Made by a program: the position numbers and the translations under genes. From Actinomycetes bacterium (GTDB taxonomy: Bacteria; Actinomycetota; Acidimicrobiia; Acidimicrobiales; RAAP-2), in contig JAJYVS010000002.1 in assembly GCA_021791895.1 (NCBI GenBank), positions 62,001 to 126,000 on the forward strand: 64,000 bases of DNA. The letters are read 5' to 3'. How positions within the stretch are numbered: position 1 is the first letter of the stretch; the number at the start of each line of letters is the position of its first letter. Shown piece after piece: positions 41,985-50,841 of this stretch. The notes under the pieces are model-generated. The model was not told where the DNA came from. It ran no database searches and saw nothing but the letters and a program-made list of their open reading frames with translations.

Positions 41985-44465
41985 ATGCTGAGACGATCTG
42001 GGGAAGGCTCGCCGAGGAGGTGGCCGCTGGCACGCTCCCGGTCGGAGGACTCGAACGGGGTGAGAGAGAGTTCGAAGGAATCTCGGTCGGAGCCGGCCGC
42101 CGGCGCTTCGATCAGCAGTGGTGTTGCGAGCCCAGTTCTCAATGAACAGGGGTTGTTGCGCCCCAGTGGTCTTGGCTCGAAGCGAGCAATCGGCGAGCAG
42201 CTATGGAATCGGCGGCGCCCGTTCCTCTGGGCAGCGGGTGCAGTCATCGTCTGGGTCATCCTGAACAACACCTTGTCCAAGGGTCTTCCCTTGGGCATCG
42301 TGCTCCTCGGCGTCATCTATGGATCGCTCTACGCCCTCATCGCGATCGGCATTGTGCTCGTCTACCGAGGCAATCGGATCATCAACTTCGCTCAAGCCCA
42401 GTTCGGCGTTATCGCCGCCATCGTGGCGATCGAGCTTGTCGTCACGTACCACGTCAACTGGTTCGTGGCGATGCTGGTCGGCATCGCCGGGTCGCTCTTT
42501 CTCGGTGCTTTCGTCCAGACCGTCATCATCCGGCGATTTCGTCGGAGTTCACGACTGATCTTGACGGTCGCCACGATCGGTCTCGCCCAGCTACTTTCCG
42601 GCTTCTCACAGATCATTCCCCTCGAGTTCTGCAACCCCGCACAGAACCAAGCCTGCCTCACCGCCGCGAACACCCAGACCTTCAACACCCCTCTGAACAC
42701 CTCATTCTCCGTTTCGCCGGTCATTTTCAGCGGTAACGACATCGTGGCGGTGGGCGGATGCGCGCTGATCGTGATCGCTCTCGCGCTCTTCCTCCGGTAC
42801 TCGCGCTACGGGATGGCGATCCGGGCGGCTGCGGAAAACGGGGACCGGGCCACGCTTCTCGGGATCCCAGTGCCCCGCCTCGACACCATCGTGTGGTCGC
42901 TCGCGGCGCTGCTCTCAGCGCTCGCCATTCTGCTCCGAGTGCCGGTGCTCGGGTTCAGCGGGTTCCAGACCGTCTCTTCCGGGGGCAACGACATCCTGCT
43001 CCGAACGCTGGCGGCCGCGGTCATCGGCGGCATGGAGAGCCTCCCCATCACCGCGATCGCTGCGGTCGGGATCGGGATCTTCGACTCGGCCGCGACCTGG
43101 ACGTTTGCTAACACCGTGTTCGTCGATGCGACCCTTGTCCTGGTCATCATCGCGGCCCTGGTAGTGCAGCGTCGCCGGTTCGCCCGGATCTCGGAATCCG
43201 ACAACTCCACCTGGCGATCGGTGGCCGAGGTGCGTCCGATCCCGCTCATGATGCGCAAGCTTCCCGAGGTGCGCTGGAGCCTCTGGGCCTTGCGGGCCCT
43301 CGTCCTCGCACTGGGGATCTTGCTTCCCTTCATCGTCGCGACGAGTGACACCTACCTCTTCGCCAACATCGCCATCTACGCCATCGTGGGTCTTTCCCTG
43401 CTCGTCCTCACCGGATGGACAGGCCAGATATCGCTGGGTCAGTTCGGCCTGGCTGGGTTCGGCGGCGCAACGACGGCCATGCTCTTCGGTCAGCACGGCT
43501 GGAACTTCATCCCTGCCACCTTGGTCGGAACTCTGATCGGCGCCCTCGCTGCGCTCATCATCGGCCTGCCGGCCCTTCGCGTCTCGGGTCCGTTCCTCGC
43601 CGTCACCACGCTGGCCTTTGGCATCAGCGTCTCGGCCTACTTCTTGTCGCCGCAGTATTTGCCGTGGTTCGTCACCAGTTCGATCAACCGACCTACGGTC
43701 TTCGGACACAACTGGTTCGGCTCGGACCGAGGCATCTATTACTTGTGCCTCTTCTTTTTTGTGCTGATCCTGCTCGGCGTGCGTTCGCTTCGACAGTCAA
43801 GGATCGGGCGCGCGATGATCGCCACCCGCGACAATGAACCCGCAGCGCGGGCGGCCGCGCTCAACACCACCAGGGTCAAGCTCACCGCCTTCCTGATTTC
43901 CGGAGCTATCGCCGGATTCGCCGGTTCGCTCTTCGTTGCCTACCAGCTGGGAGTGAACTCGGGCTCCTTCTCCGCCGACATCAACATCAACCTGTTCACG
44001 ATGGTGGTGATCGGAGGACTCGGATCTCTTCCGGGGGTGGTTCTCGGCTCCATCTATGTATGGAGCACGTCGTATTTCCTGACCGGTGGCTGGGCTTTCG
44101 TCGCCAGCGGTGGCGGCATCCTGTTCCTCCTGCTGTTTTTGCCCGAGGGCCTGGGCGGGCTCCTGTACATGATCCGGGACCGCTTACTGCGTTACACCGC
44201 TCGTAAACGCGGCCTCGAAGTGCCCGGTCTCGTCGCCCATCAGCGAGGCGAAGAAGGGGCCGATGAAGGTGCTAGCGCACTAATCGCTGAGGTCGCCAGT
44301 GCGGGTGGCGGGCCGGACGCAGCCAGCGCGATCAGGGCTGCCGACCCGCTGCATGGCTCGGGCAGGCACGGAGAAGACAGTGCGGTCCCTGGATCCGCCC
44401 AACCAGTGCATGCGCATGAGGGTGGCGCCGGACGTGACACCGGAGGGGAGTCAACGAACCAATGA
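41985..44465 (+). CDS. Fused LivH-LivM ABC permease
   Basis: An 826-residue membrane protein carrying both permeases of a branched-chain-amino-acid-type importer in one chain. After about 65 polar residues, a LivH-like half follows (YGSLYALIAIGIVLVYRG, then GNRIINFAQAQFGVIAAIVA). From about residue 440 comes a LivM-like half (LLVLTGWTGQISLGQFGLAG, with an EAA-like loop at NEPAARAAALNTTRVK). The last 90 residues are polar, rich in Ala, Gly, Glu and His. ATG 41985 follows GGGAGGG by nine bases. Its stop overlaps the start of the next gene (ATGA). Such importers can carry amino acids, amides, urea or aromatic acids. Confidence 0.85.
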   Translation: MLRRSGEGSPRRWPLARSRSEDSNGVRESSKESRSEPAAGASISSGVASPVLNEQGLLRPSGLGSKRAIGEQLWNRRRPFLWAAGAVIVWVILNNTLSKGLPLGIVLLGVIYGSLYALIAIGIVLVYRGNRIINFAQAQFGVIAAIVAIELVVTYHVNWFVAMLVGIAGSLFLGAFVQTVIIRRFRRSSRLILTVATIGLAQLLSGFSQIIPLEFCNPAQNQACLTAANTQTFNTPLNTSFSVSPVIFSGNDIVAVGGCALIVIALALFLRYSRYGMAIRAAAENGDRATLLGIPVPRLDTIVWSLAALLSALAILLRVPVLGFSGFQTVSSGGNDILLRTLAAAVIGGMESLPITAIAAVGIGIFDSAATWTFANTVFVDATLVLVIIAALVVQRRRFARISESDNSTWRSVAEVRPIPLMMRKLPEVRWSLWALRALVLALGILLPFIVATSDTYLFANIAIYAIVGLSLLVLTGWTGQISLGQFGLAGFGGATTAMLFGQHGWNFIPATLVGTLIGALAALIIGLPALRVSGPFLAVTTLAFGISVSAYFLSPQYLPWFVTSSINRPTVFGHNWFGSDRGIYYLCLFFFVLILLGVRSLRQSRIGRAMIATRDNEPAARAAALNTTRVKLTAFLISGAIAGFAGSLFVAYQLGVNSGSFSADININLFTMVVIGGLGSLPGVVLGSIYVWSTSYFLTGGWAFVASGGGILFLLLFLPEGLGGLLYMIRDRLLRYTARKRGLEVPGLVAHQRGEEGADEGASALIAEVASAGGGPDAASAIRAADPLHGSGRHGEDSAVPGSAQPVHAHEGGAGRDTGGESTNQ

Positions 44466-47434
44466 CCACTTCGACGACGCTCCCCGAGCCCGCCGATCAG
44501 GCGGCGGTCCATGAGGCCCAGCGGCAGTTCAAGAAGCTTGACCCCCGTCGGATCACGGCGCCCCACCCGCTTACGCCCCTGGTGGTGCTCATCGGTCTCG
44601 CAGCGATGGTGCAGTTCGACGGTTCGGCGTTCAACATCTTGGTGCCGAACATCAAGAACACCTACCACCTGAGCCTGGCCGGAGTCTCCTTCATCACCGC
44701 GGTCAGCCTGCCCCTGGGCCTTCTCGCTGACGTCCCCATCGGCTACTACGCCGACCGGGTCAAGCGCATGCGCTTGGAGTGCATCGGCCTGGGGCTGTTC
44801 ATGGGATTCTCAGCACTGACCGGCGTGGCAGGGTCGCTCTTGAGCCTCGGGCTCCTCTACGCGGCCCGCGGGGGAGTCGCCGTCGGCGCCGGATTCACCT
44901 CCACCCAAAACAGCCTTCTCGCTGACTACTACCCGATCGAAATTCGGCCGCGGGTCTATTACGCACAACGTGGCGCGATTGCCGCAGCCCTCGCGCTCGG
45001 ACCAGCGCTCGTTGCCGCCTTCGAGCTCTTCTACTCATGGGAAGTCCCCTTCTTCGTTCTCGCCGCGCCGACGCTCATCTTCATCTTCATCGGGCTTCGG
45101 ACCAAGGAGCCCATCCGTGGACTCCACGAGCGCCGCTACCTCGGAGCTGATGAGGAGACGGCCGGGATCGAGGACGAGGCGCCGACCTTCTCGGAGACCT
45201 TCCGGGTCCTCTTCGCCAACCGCTCAGCCCGCCGGATCTACTACTCCCTGCCGTTCCTGACCGCCTCGGCCATCGGAATCGCCCAATTCCAAAGCCTCTT
45301 CTACCAGCAGATCCTCCACCAGGACGCCTCGAGGCGTGGGCTGATCGTGGCGCTGACCGAGCCGGGCGAGTTCATCGGACTCGCTATCGGACTGATTGTT
45401 GTTCAAAAGCTGATGACCAAGGACCCGGGGCGGACCATGCGCCTCATCGCCCTCACCGGACTCGGATCGGCGGCCTGTCTGTGCGTCTTTGCCCTGGCTC
45501 CGAGCCTGCCCTGGGCGTTCGGGTCACAGTTCATGTACGCACTGATTTCATCGGCATTGACCCCGGGGATTTACGCGGTCATCTCCCTCGCGGTTCCGCC
45601 GAGGATGAGAACCCTCGGGTTCGCGACGAGCTCTCTGTGGTTCATCCTCGGCGTCCCGATCATCCCAGTCGTGGGAGCGATCGGCGATGCTTACGGGCTC
45701 CGGGCCGGGATCTTGATCTTCGTCCCCGTGTACATCGTGGGATCGCTGGTCCTCGCTTCGTCGGGCAATTTCCTCAACAACGACATCGAGAAGGTGCGGG
45801 TCTCCACGCTGGCTCGAGCGGAGGTTCGCAAGGCTCGGGTTGAAGGGCGCGCCAAGATGTTGATGGTCCGCTCACTCGACGCCGGATACGACGGTGTCCA
45901 GGTGCTGTTCGGAATCAACCTCGATGTCGAAGACGGCGAGATGCTGGCAATCCTCGGCACGAATGGGGCCGGTAAGAGCACACTGCTCCGAGCAATTTCG
46001 GGACTGCTGGTTCCCGATGCCGGGGCCGTCCTCTTCGACGGAAGGGATATCACAAGTTCGGACCCCAACAAGATCGCCGAGAGCGGGATCATGCAGGTGC
46101 CCGGAGGTCGAGGCATTTTCCCAGGACTCACGGTCACCGAGAGCCTTCGCGTCTCGGGGTGGATGTACGAAAGCGAGCCCGAATATCTCAAGCAAGCCAC
46201 CGAGCAGGTGCTCGACTACTTCCCGGTCCTTCGGAGCAGGATGAACGTCGCAGCAGGGAGCCTATCGGGTGGCGAACAGCAGATGCTGAGCCTGGCTCAA
46301 GCGTTCATCGCCAAACCGCGGCTGCTGATGATCGACGAGCTGTCTCTCGGTCTCGCCCCGACCGTCGTTGAATCCTTGCTCAACATCGTCAAGGCCATCC
46401 ACGACAACGGCACCACGGTGATCCTGGTCGAGCAATCGGTCAACATCGCGCTTCGGCTCTGTGACCGTGCAGCCTTCGTCGAGAAGGGCGAGGTGGTGTT
46501 CAGCGGACCTACCTCCGAACTTCTCGGCCGAGAGGACATCGTGCGGGCCGTGTTCCTGGAAGGAGCACGCGGCGATCTTCTCGGCGAACAGAAGGAGTCA
46601 TCGGCCAACGGCCAGACGACTGAGCAGCTCGAGGCGGCCTATGACCCCTCGCAACGACAGGTCGTCCTCTCGGCTCGGGGATTGCGCAAGGCTTTCGGCG
46701 GCGTGGTGGCGGTCGACGATGTGGACCTGGATCTCTACGACGGAGAGATCCTCGGCATGATCGGACCGAACGGTGCCGGCAAGACCACTACGTTCGAGCT
46801 GATCTCCGGCCACATCAGCTCGGACGCCGGTCGGGTCACGATGCTCGGCAAGGACGTGAGCAAATGGTCCCCGGACCGCCGCGCCGAAGCTGGCCTTGGT
46901 CGGTCGTTCCAAGCGGCACGGCTGTGGCCTGGACTGACGGTGCAAGAGACGCTCGCCCTCGCCGTAACCAAACGGATCCACACCCCTGGCGTCCTGCCAA
47001 CTCTCTTCTGCGTCCCCGGCGTCAGAGGGGCAGAGCGGAGGGTCGCGAGCGAGGTGGAGGAGGTGCTTGATTGGCTGGGCCTTGGCGATTACCGGGACCT
47101 GCTCACCTCGGACCTCTCTACCGGAACTCGCCGTCTCGTCGAGCTCTCGGTCATCGTGGCAATGCGTCCGAGCATTGTGATGCTTGACGAACCGTCGGCT
47201 GGCATCGCGCAGGCTGAGACCGAGGCGCTGATCCCGGTGTTGCGTCAAACCAAAGAACAGCTTGGCTGCTCCATGCTCCTCATCGAACACGAGATGACGG
47301 TGATGCGCGCGCTGTCGGACCGCGTGGTGGCAATGGACACCGGTTCGGTGGTGGTGGTCGGGACTCCCGAGGAAGTGCTGAGCCATCCGCGGGTCGTCGA
47401 GTCGTATCTCGGTGCCGCCGCCGGAACCTTGTGA
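44462..47434 (+). CDS. MFS transporter-LivF-LivG fusion protein
   Basis: 990 residues in three modules. About 30-440 is a complete MFS transporter (motif LLADVPIGYYADRVKRMR). About 466-705 is a LivF-type ATPase: Walker A GTNGAGKST, signature LSGGEQQ, Walker B LLMIDELSLGLAP. About 734-985 is a LivG-type ATPase: Walker A GPNGAGKTT, unusual signature LSTGTRR, Walker B IVMLDEPSAGIAQ. Both ATPases keep the catalytic Glu and switch His (VEQSV has Gln; LIEHEM has His). The ATPases should drive the LivHM permease just upstream; what the MFS part adds is unknown. It is overlapped by the neighbour genes on both sides, so the set is one operon. Confidence 0.88.
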   Translation: MTTSTTLPEPADQAAVHEAQRQFKKLDPRRITAPHPLTPLVVLIGLAAMVQFDGSAFNILVPNIKNTYHLSLAGVSFITAVSLPLGLLADVPIGYYADRVKRMRLECIGLGLFMGFSALTGVAGSLLSLGLLYAARGGVAVGAGFTSTQNSLLADYYPIEIRPRVYYAQRGAIAAALALGPALVAAFELFYSWEVPFFVLAAPTLIFIFIGLRTKEPIRGLHERRYLGADEETAGIEDEAPTFSETFRVLFANRSARRIYYSLPFLTASAIGIAQFQSLFYQQILHQDASRRGLIVALTEPGEFIGLAIGLIVVQKLMTKDPGRTMRLIALTGLGSAACLCVFALAPSLPWAFGSQFMYALISSALTPGIYAVISLAVPPRMRTLGFATSSLWFILGVPIIPVVGAIGDAYGLRAGILIFVPVYIVGSLVLASSGNFLNNDIEKVRVSTLARAEVRKARVEGRAKMLMVRSLDAGYDGVQVLFGINLDVEDGEMLAILGTNGAGKSTLLRAISGLLVPDAGAVLFDGRDITSSDPNKIAESGIMQVPGGRGIFPGLTVTESLRVSGWMYESEPEYLKQATEQVLDYFPVLRSRMNVAAGSLSGGEQQMLSLAQAFIAKPRLLMIDELSLGLAPTVVESLLNIVKAIHDNGTTVILVEQSVNIALRLCDRAAFVEKGEVVFSGPTSELLGREDIVRAVFLEGARGDLLGEQKESSANGQTTEQLEAAYDPSQRQVVLSARGLRKAFGGVVAVDDVDLDLYDGEILGMIGPNGAGKTTTFELISGHISSDAGRVTMLGKDVSKWSPDRRAEAGLGRSFQAARLWPGLTVQETLALAVTKRIHTPGVLPTLFCVPGVRGAERRVASEVEEVLDWLGLGDYRDLLTSDLSTGTRRLVELSVIVAMRPSIVMLDEPSAGIAQAETEALIPVLRQTKEQLGCSMLLIEHEMTVMRALSDRVVAMDTGSVVVVGTPEEVLSHPRVVESYLGAAAGTL

Positions 47435-47472
47435 GTTCGATCAGCGTCCAAGCGTCTAGAGAGGAAAGCTTC

Positions 47473-48720
47473 GTGAGCAGGAAAGATCGCCGCTATCGCT
47501 GGCGCGCTGTCGTGGCGGTGTGCTCGCTGGTCGCCCTGCTGAGCGCCTGTACCCTTCAGAAGCACTACGGCGTCTCGACTCACACGCTGCCGGTCACCGG
47601 AAACTGCAACACTTCCCGCATCACCGAGGTGGGCGCGGCCCTGCCTCTCTCAGGGCCGGAGGGAATGCTCGGCAATCAGTACCTGACAGGCGTGAAGCTG
47701 GCCGTTTCGCAGACCAACAACACCCACGGGATCCTCACCAAGAACAACTGCCTGGAACTTCTGTACAAGAACACCGATGACAATGTCCACGTCGGTGACC
47801 AGGCGGTTCTGGATCTCGTGAACGGCGAAGTGGTCACGTTCTTGATCGCCCCATTCCAGTCTTCGGTCATTCAATTCACAGGGTCTGACCTGGGGCTTTC
47901 CGGTATCCCGAACACCACCTTCTCATCACTGAACGAGACGCGGGTCCGCAACAACTACCCGATGACCTTCCCAACGCAACCCGACTCGTCCGTCCAAGCC
48001 TCCGTTCTGGCTGCCTACGCCAATAAGCAGCGCTGGACGACGGCTGCTGTGGCCTCGCTCGGTGACCCGGCCGGGAAACAAGCGGCGGAAGAGTTCAAGA
48101 AGGACTTCGCGAAACACGGCGGGAGGGTTGTGGGGTCTGTGACCATCCGTCCCGGTCGCTCGTTCAGCGCTTCAGACCTGTCACCACTCCAGGCGGACAA
48201 GCCGCAAGTCCTCATCGTGATCGGGGACACGCTTCGGGTCGGTCAGCCGCTCATCGCCCGTCAGAAGCTGGGCTGGACGGTCCCCACGTTGGCAACGGCT
48301 TACGCGTCCGATCAGGCGGTGGTTTCGAAGTTAACGCCTGAAGGCAAGAACGGGGTGTTCATCTTGGTGCCGGATCGGGTTGTGCTCCCGGCAAAGGCCA
48401 AGGGTCCTTCGGACCCCTCCATGGTCGGCTTTCTCAAGCGTCTAAAGAGCTTCCTCCATGTCTCGACCCTCTCGGGTTCGATCATTCCCTACGCTGAGTC
48501 TTACGACGGAACCATGATGCTGGCGACTGCCGCCAACAGCATCAACTCCACCGCCCCGGCGAACATTCAGACGTACCTGGAGAACGCCAACTACCAAGGG
48601 CTGTTGGCCGCGTACAACTACACATCGACGCGGCACACCGGTGTTTCAGCCAGCGAGTTGACTCTGGCCGCACTCACGACCCTGTCGGACGGCTTCTTCC
48701 ACTCCCCCCCGAAGAAGTGA
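47473..48720 (+). CDS. Liv-type ABC substrate-binding lipoprotein
   Basis: A 415-residue periplasmic-binding-type protein. The basic N-terminus (RKDRRYRWRAVV) and hydrophobic stretch end in a lipobox LLSAC, so the mature protein is lipid-anchored at Cys. The fold is PBP type 1 (ITEVGAALPLSGPEGMLG, PVLIVIGD-like segments). GTG 47473 follows AGAGAGGAAA and gives a normal signal peptide; GTG 47431 overlaps the previous stop but adds 14 non-signal residues. It is the probable binding protein for the importer encoded just before it. The ligand is unknown. Confidence 0.85.
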   Translation: MSRKDRRYRWRAVVAVCSLVALLSACTLQKHYGVSTHTLPVTGNCNTSRITEVGAALPLSGPEGMLGNQYLTGVKLAVSQTNNTHGILTKNNCLELLYKNTDDNVHVGDQAVLDLVNGEVVTFLIAPFQSSVIQFTGSDLGLSGIPNTTFSSLNETRVRNNYPMTFPTQPDSSVQASVLAAYANKQRWTTAAVASLGDPAGKQAAEEFKKDFAKHGGRVVGSVTIRPGRSFSASDLSPLQADKPQVLIVIGDTLRVGQPLIARQKLGWTVPTLATAYASDQAVVSKLTPEGKNGVFILVPDRVVLPAKAKGPSDPSMVGFLKRLKSFLHVSTLSGSIIPYAESYDGTMMLATAANSINSTAPANIQTYLENANYQGLLAAYNYTSTRHTGVSASELTLAALTTLSDGFFHSPPKK

Positions 48721-48752
48721 GTTGGTCTCGGCCCCTCGGGGCCGAGACCAAC
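48721..48752 (+). terminator. Strong hairpin ending the Liv operon
   Basis: Directly after the binding-protein stop: a perfect 14-bp stem (GTTGGTCTCGGCCC with its complement) around a four-base CTCG loop. There is no U-tract after it, as is common in actinobacteria. It separates the importer operon from the exporter genes. Confidence 0.75.
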
Positions 48753-49026
48753 CACACCGACAACCAGCCTCGGGGTGACACCGGCCAACGCTTTGGACTC
48801 CGTGGGTCACCCGGTCCCCGCTACTCGTGCCACGCCCGACCCATGCGCCCACAGAAGGCGTCGTGACTTTGGGTTGGACGTGACGTGGGACTGATCCTGG
48901 CGCCCGCCACGCTCTGGCCCGACACGGAGGCTCGGGCCAGAGCCGTCGTCGGGAGGATCTTGCCGGTTGGGTAGGCTTGGCCCTTTGCCGAAGGTGGGGC
49001 CGACGACCCCGGACAGGTCAGGCGTG

Positions 49027-50841
49027 ATGCGGAGGGCAGCTGGACAATCGAGGGCACCGGTCCGCGCGCGCGGCAAACGACGGGGCTGGGGCCTCTTGTG
49101 GCAGACCACGCTCCAAGCGAAGTGGGCTCTTTTAGTCGGCATCGTCGCTGGGGTGGTATGGACGGTAGGAAGGGTCGCCATCCCGAATTTCACCCAAAAG
49201 GCGATCGACATCGGGATCATCGAAAGCCGAACCCGGGCGCTCGTTGGCTGGAGTCTGGCCATCTTCTCAGCGGGCATCATTTCGGCCACCTGCTCCGGGT
49301 TCCGCCGCTACATGGCCTTTCGGGTGGCGTATTTGGTCGAAACCGAGCTCCGTGAAGGCATGTTCTCGAACCTCTGCCGGCTGGACTTCCGTTTCCACGA
49401 TCGGTCCCAGACCGGTCAACTGATGGCCAGATCGGCGACCGACCTGCAACAGATCAACGGGTTCGTCACCATGATCCCGATCTCGATCGCAAACGTGCTC
49501 ACGGTCGTGGTCGTGGCCGTCGCGCTACTGGTCATCAACTGGCAGCTGGCTCTGATCGCCTTGGCCTGCCTGCCGTTCGTCAGTGCGGCCGCCAAGCGCT
49601 TTTCGACCCTTCTGCACCCGGTGTCGATGTCGGTGCAGGAGGAGCTCTCAAACCTCTCGGCAGTCGTCGAGGAGTCGGTTACCGGGGTGCGGGCGATCAA
49701 GGGACTAGGCGCGGAGGCGGGTCAGTCGAAGCAGATGGCTCAGCAAGCGGGCACCGTCTACGAGCTGATCATGCGTCTTGCGCGCATACGGGGCATGTTC
49801 ACGCCGTTTCTGGACGTGCTCCCGGTGTTCGGGCTGGCCGGAGTGCTTTGGTACGGGGGCCTGGAGGTGCTTCACGGCCATCTATCCGTGGGAGATCTTG
49901 TCGAGTTCAACCTGTACCTGGCGATGCTCGTGGGCCCGTTGCAGATGCTCGGGCAAATCATCGCCCAAGGACAACGGGCTCTTGCCTCCTCGGAGCGAGT
50001 CGCGGAGATCCTGGACGAAACCCCAGCAGTTGCGCAGCCGGCTCACCCTGCTCATATGCCCCCCGGAAGGGGTGCGATCGAGTTCGACGACATCGTCTTC
50101 GCGTACGGGGAGAAGACACGTCCGGTTCTAGATCGCTTCGATCTCACGATTGCCGGCGGAGAGTCCGTCGCCTTGGTGGGTTCCACGGGATCCGGAAAGA
50201 CCACCGTCGCCCGACTTGTCCCCCGCTTCTACGATCCCGACGTCGGAACCGTGCGCATCGACGGGGTAGACGTGCGGACCGTCGACCTGGTCGAACTCAG
50301 GCGCTCGATCGCTGTGGTCTTCGAAGACACGTTCCTCTTTACCGACTCGGTCGGAGACAACATTGCCTATGGCCAGCCCGAGGCTTCGGTTGAGGATGTC
50401 CTTAGGGCGGCACGTCTAGCCGGAGCCGATGAGTTCGTCAACGAACTTCCGGAGGGCTACGACACCATACTCGGCGAGCGGGGATTCTCGCTCTCTGGAG
50501 GGCAGCGGCAACGCATCGCCCTCGCTCGAGCCATCCTTGCCGATCCCAGAGTGCTCATCCTCGACGACGCGACTTCGTCGGTCGACGCGAGCAAAGAGCA
50601 CGAGATCAGAGACGCGATGGCCACCGTCATGGAAGGGCGCACCACGATCGTGATTTCGCACCGGCCGGTTACGATCGCCCTGGCAAACCGGGTTGTTCTC
50701 CTCGATCAGGGTCGAGTGGTGGCCGAGGGAACCCACGAGAGTCTGCTCGAGAGTTCGGCACGATACCGAGAGGTCCTGGCCCAAGGGGCGGCCATCGACG
50801 CTGCTCGATCTGAGCTGCGCGGCGAGGAGGTCGGTTCCTGA
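49027..50841 (+). CDS. ABC exporter subunit, degenerate ATP site
   Basis: A 604-residue half-transporter: six-helix ABC exporter membrane domain then ATPase. Walker A GSTGSGKTT and signature LSGGQRQ are intact, but the Walker B end reads LILDDATSSVD, with Asp where the catalytic Glu should be. The switch histidine is present (VISHRP). This is the pattern of the non-hydrolysing half of heterodimeric exporters such as TM287/288. ATG 49027 is preferred (GTG 49024 is adjacent). It overlaps the partner gene by one base. Cargo unknown, perhaps drugs or peptides. Confidence 0.87.
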   Translation: MRRAAGQSRAPVRARGKRRGWGLLWQTTLQAKWALLVGIVAGVVWTVGRVAIPNFTQKAIDIGIIESRTRALVGWSLAIFSAGIISATCSGFRRYMAFRVAYLVETELREGMFSNLCRLDFRFHDRSQTGQLMARSATDLQQINGFVTMIPISIANVLTVVVVAVALLVINWQLALIALACLPFVSAAAKRFSTLLHPVSMSVQEELSNLSAVVEESVTGVRAIKGLGAEAGQSKQMAQQAGTVYELIMRLARIRGMFTPFLDVLPVFGLAGVLWYGGLEVLHGHLSVGDLVEFNLYLAMLVGPLQMLGQIIAQGQRALASSERVAEILDETPAVAQPAHPAHMPPGRGAIEFDDIVFAYGEKTRPVLDRFDLTIAGGESVALVGSTGSGKTTVARLVPRFYDPDVGTVRIDGVDVRTVDLVELRRSIAVVFEDTFLFTDSVGDNIAYGQPEASVEDVLRAARLAGADEFVNELPEGYDTILGERGFSLSGGQRQRIALARAILADPRVLILDDATSSVDASKEHEIRDAMATVMEGRTTIVISHRPVTIALANRVVLLDQGRVVAEGTHESLLESSARYREVLAQGAAIDAARSELRGEEVGS

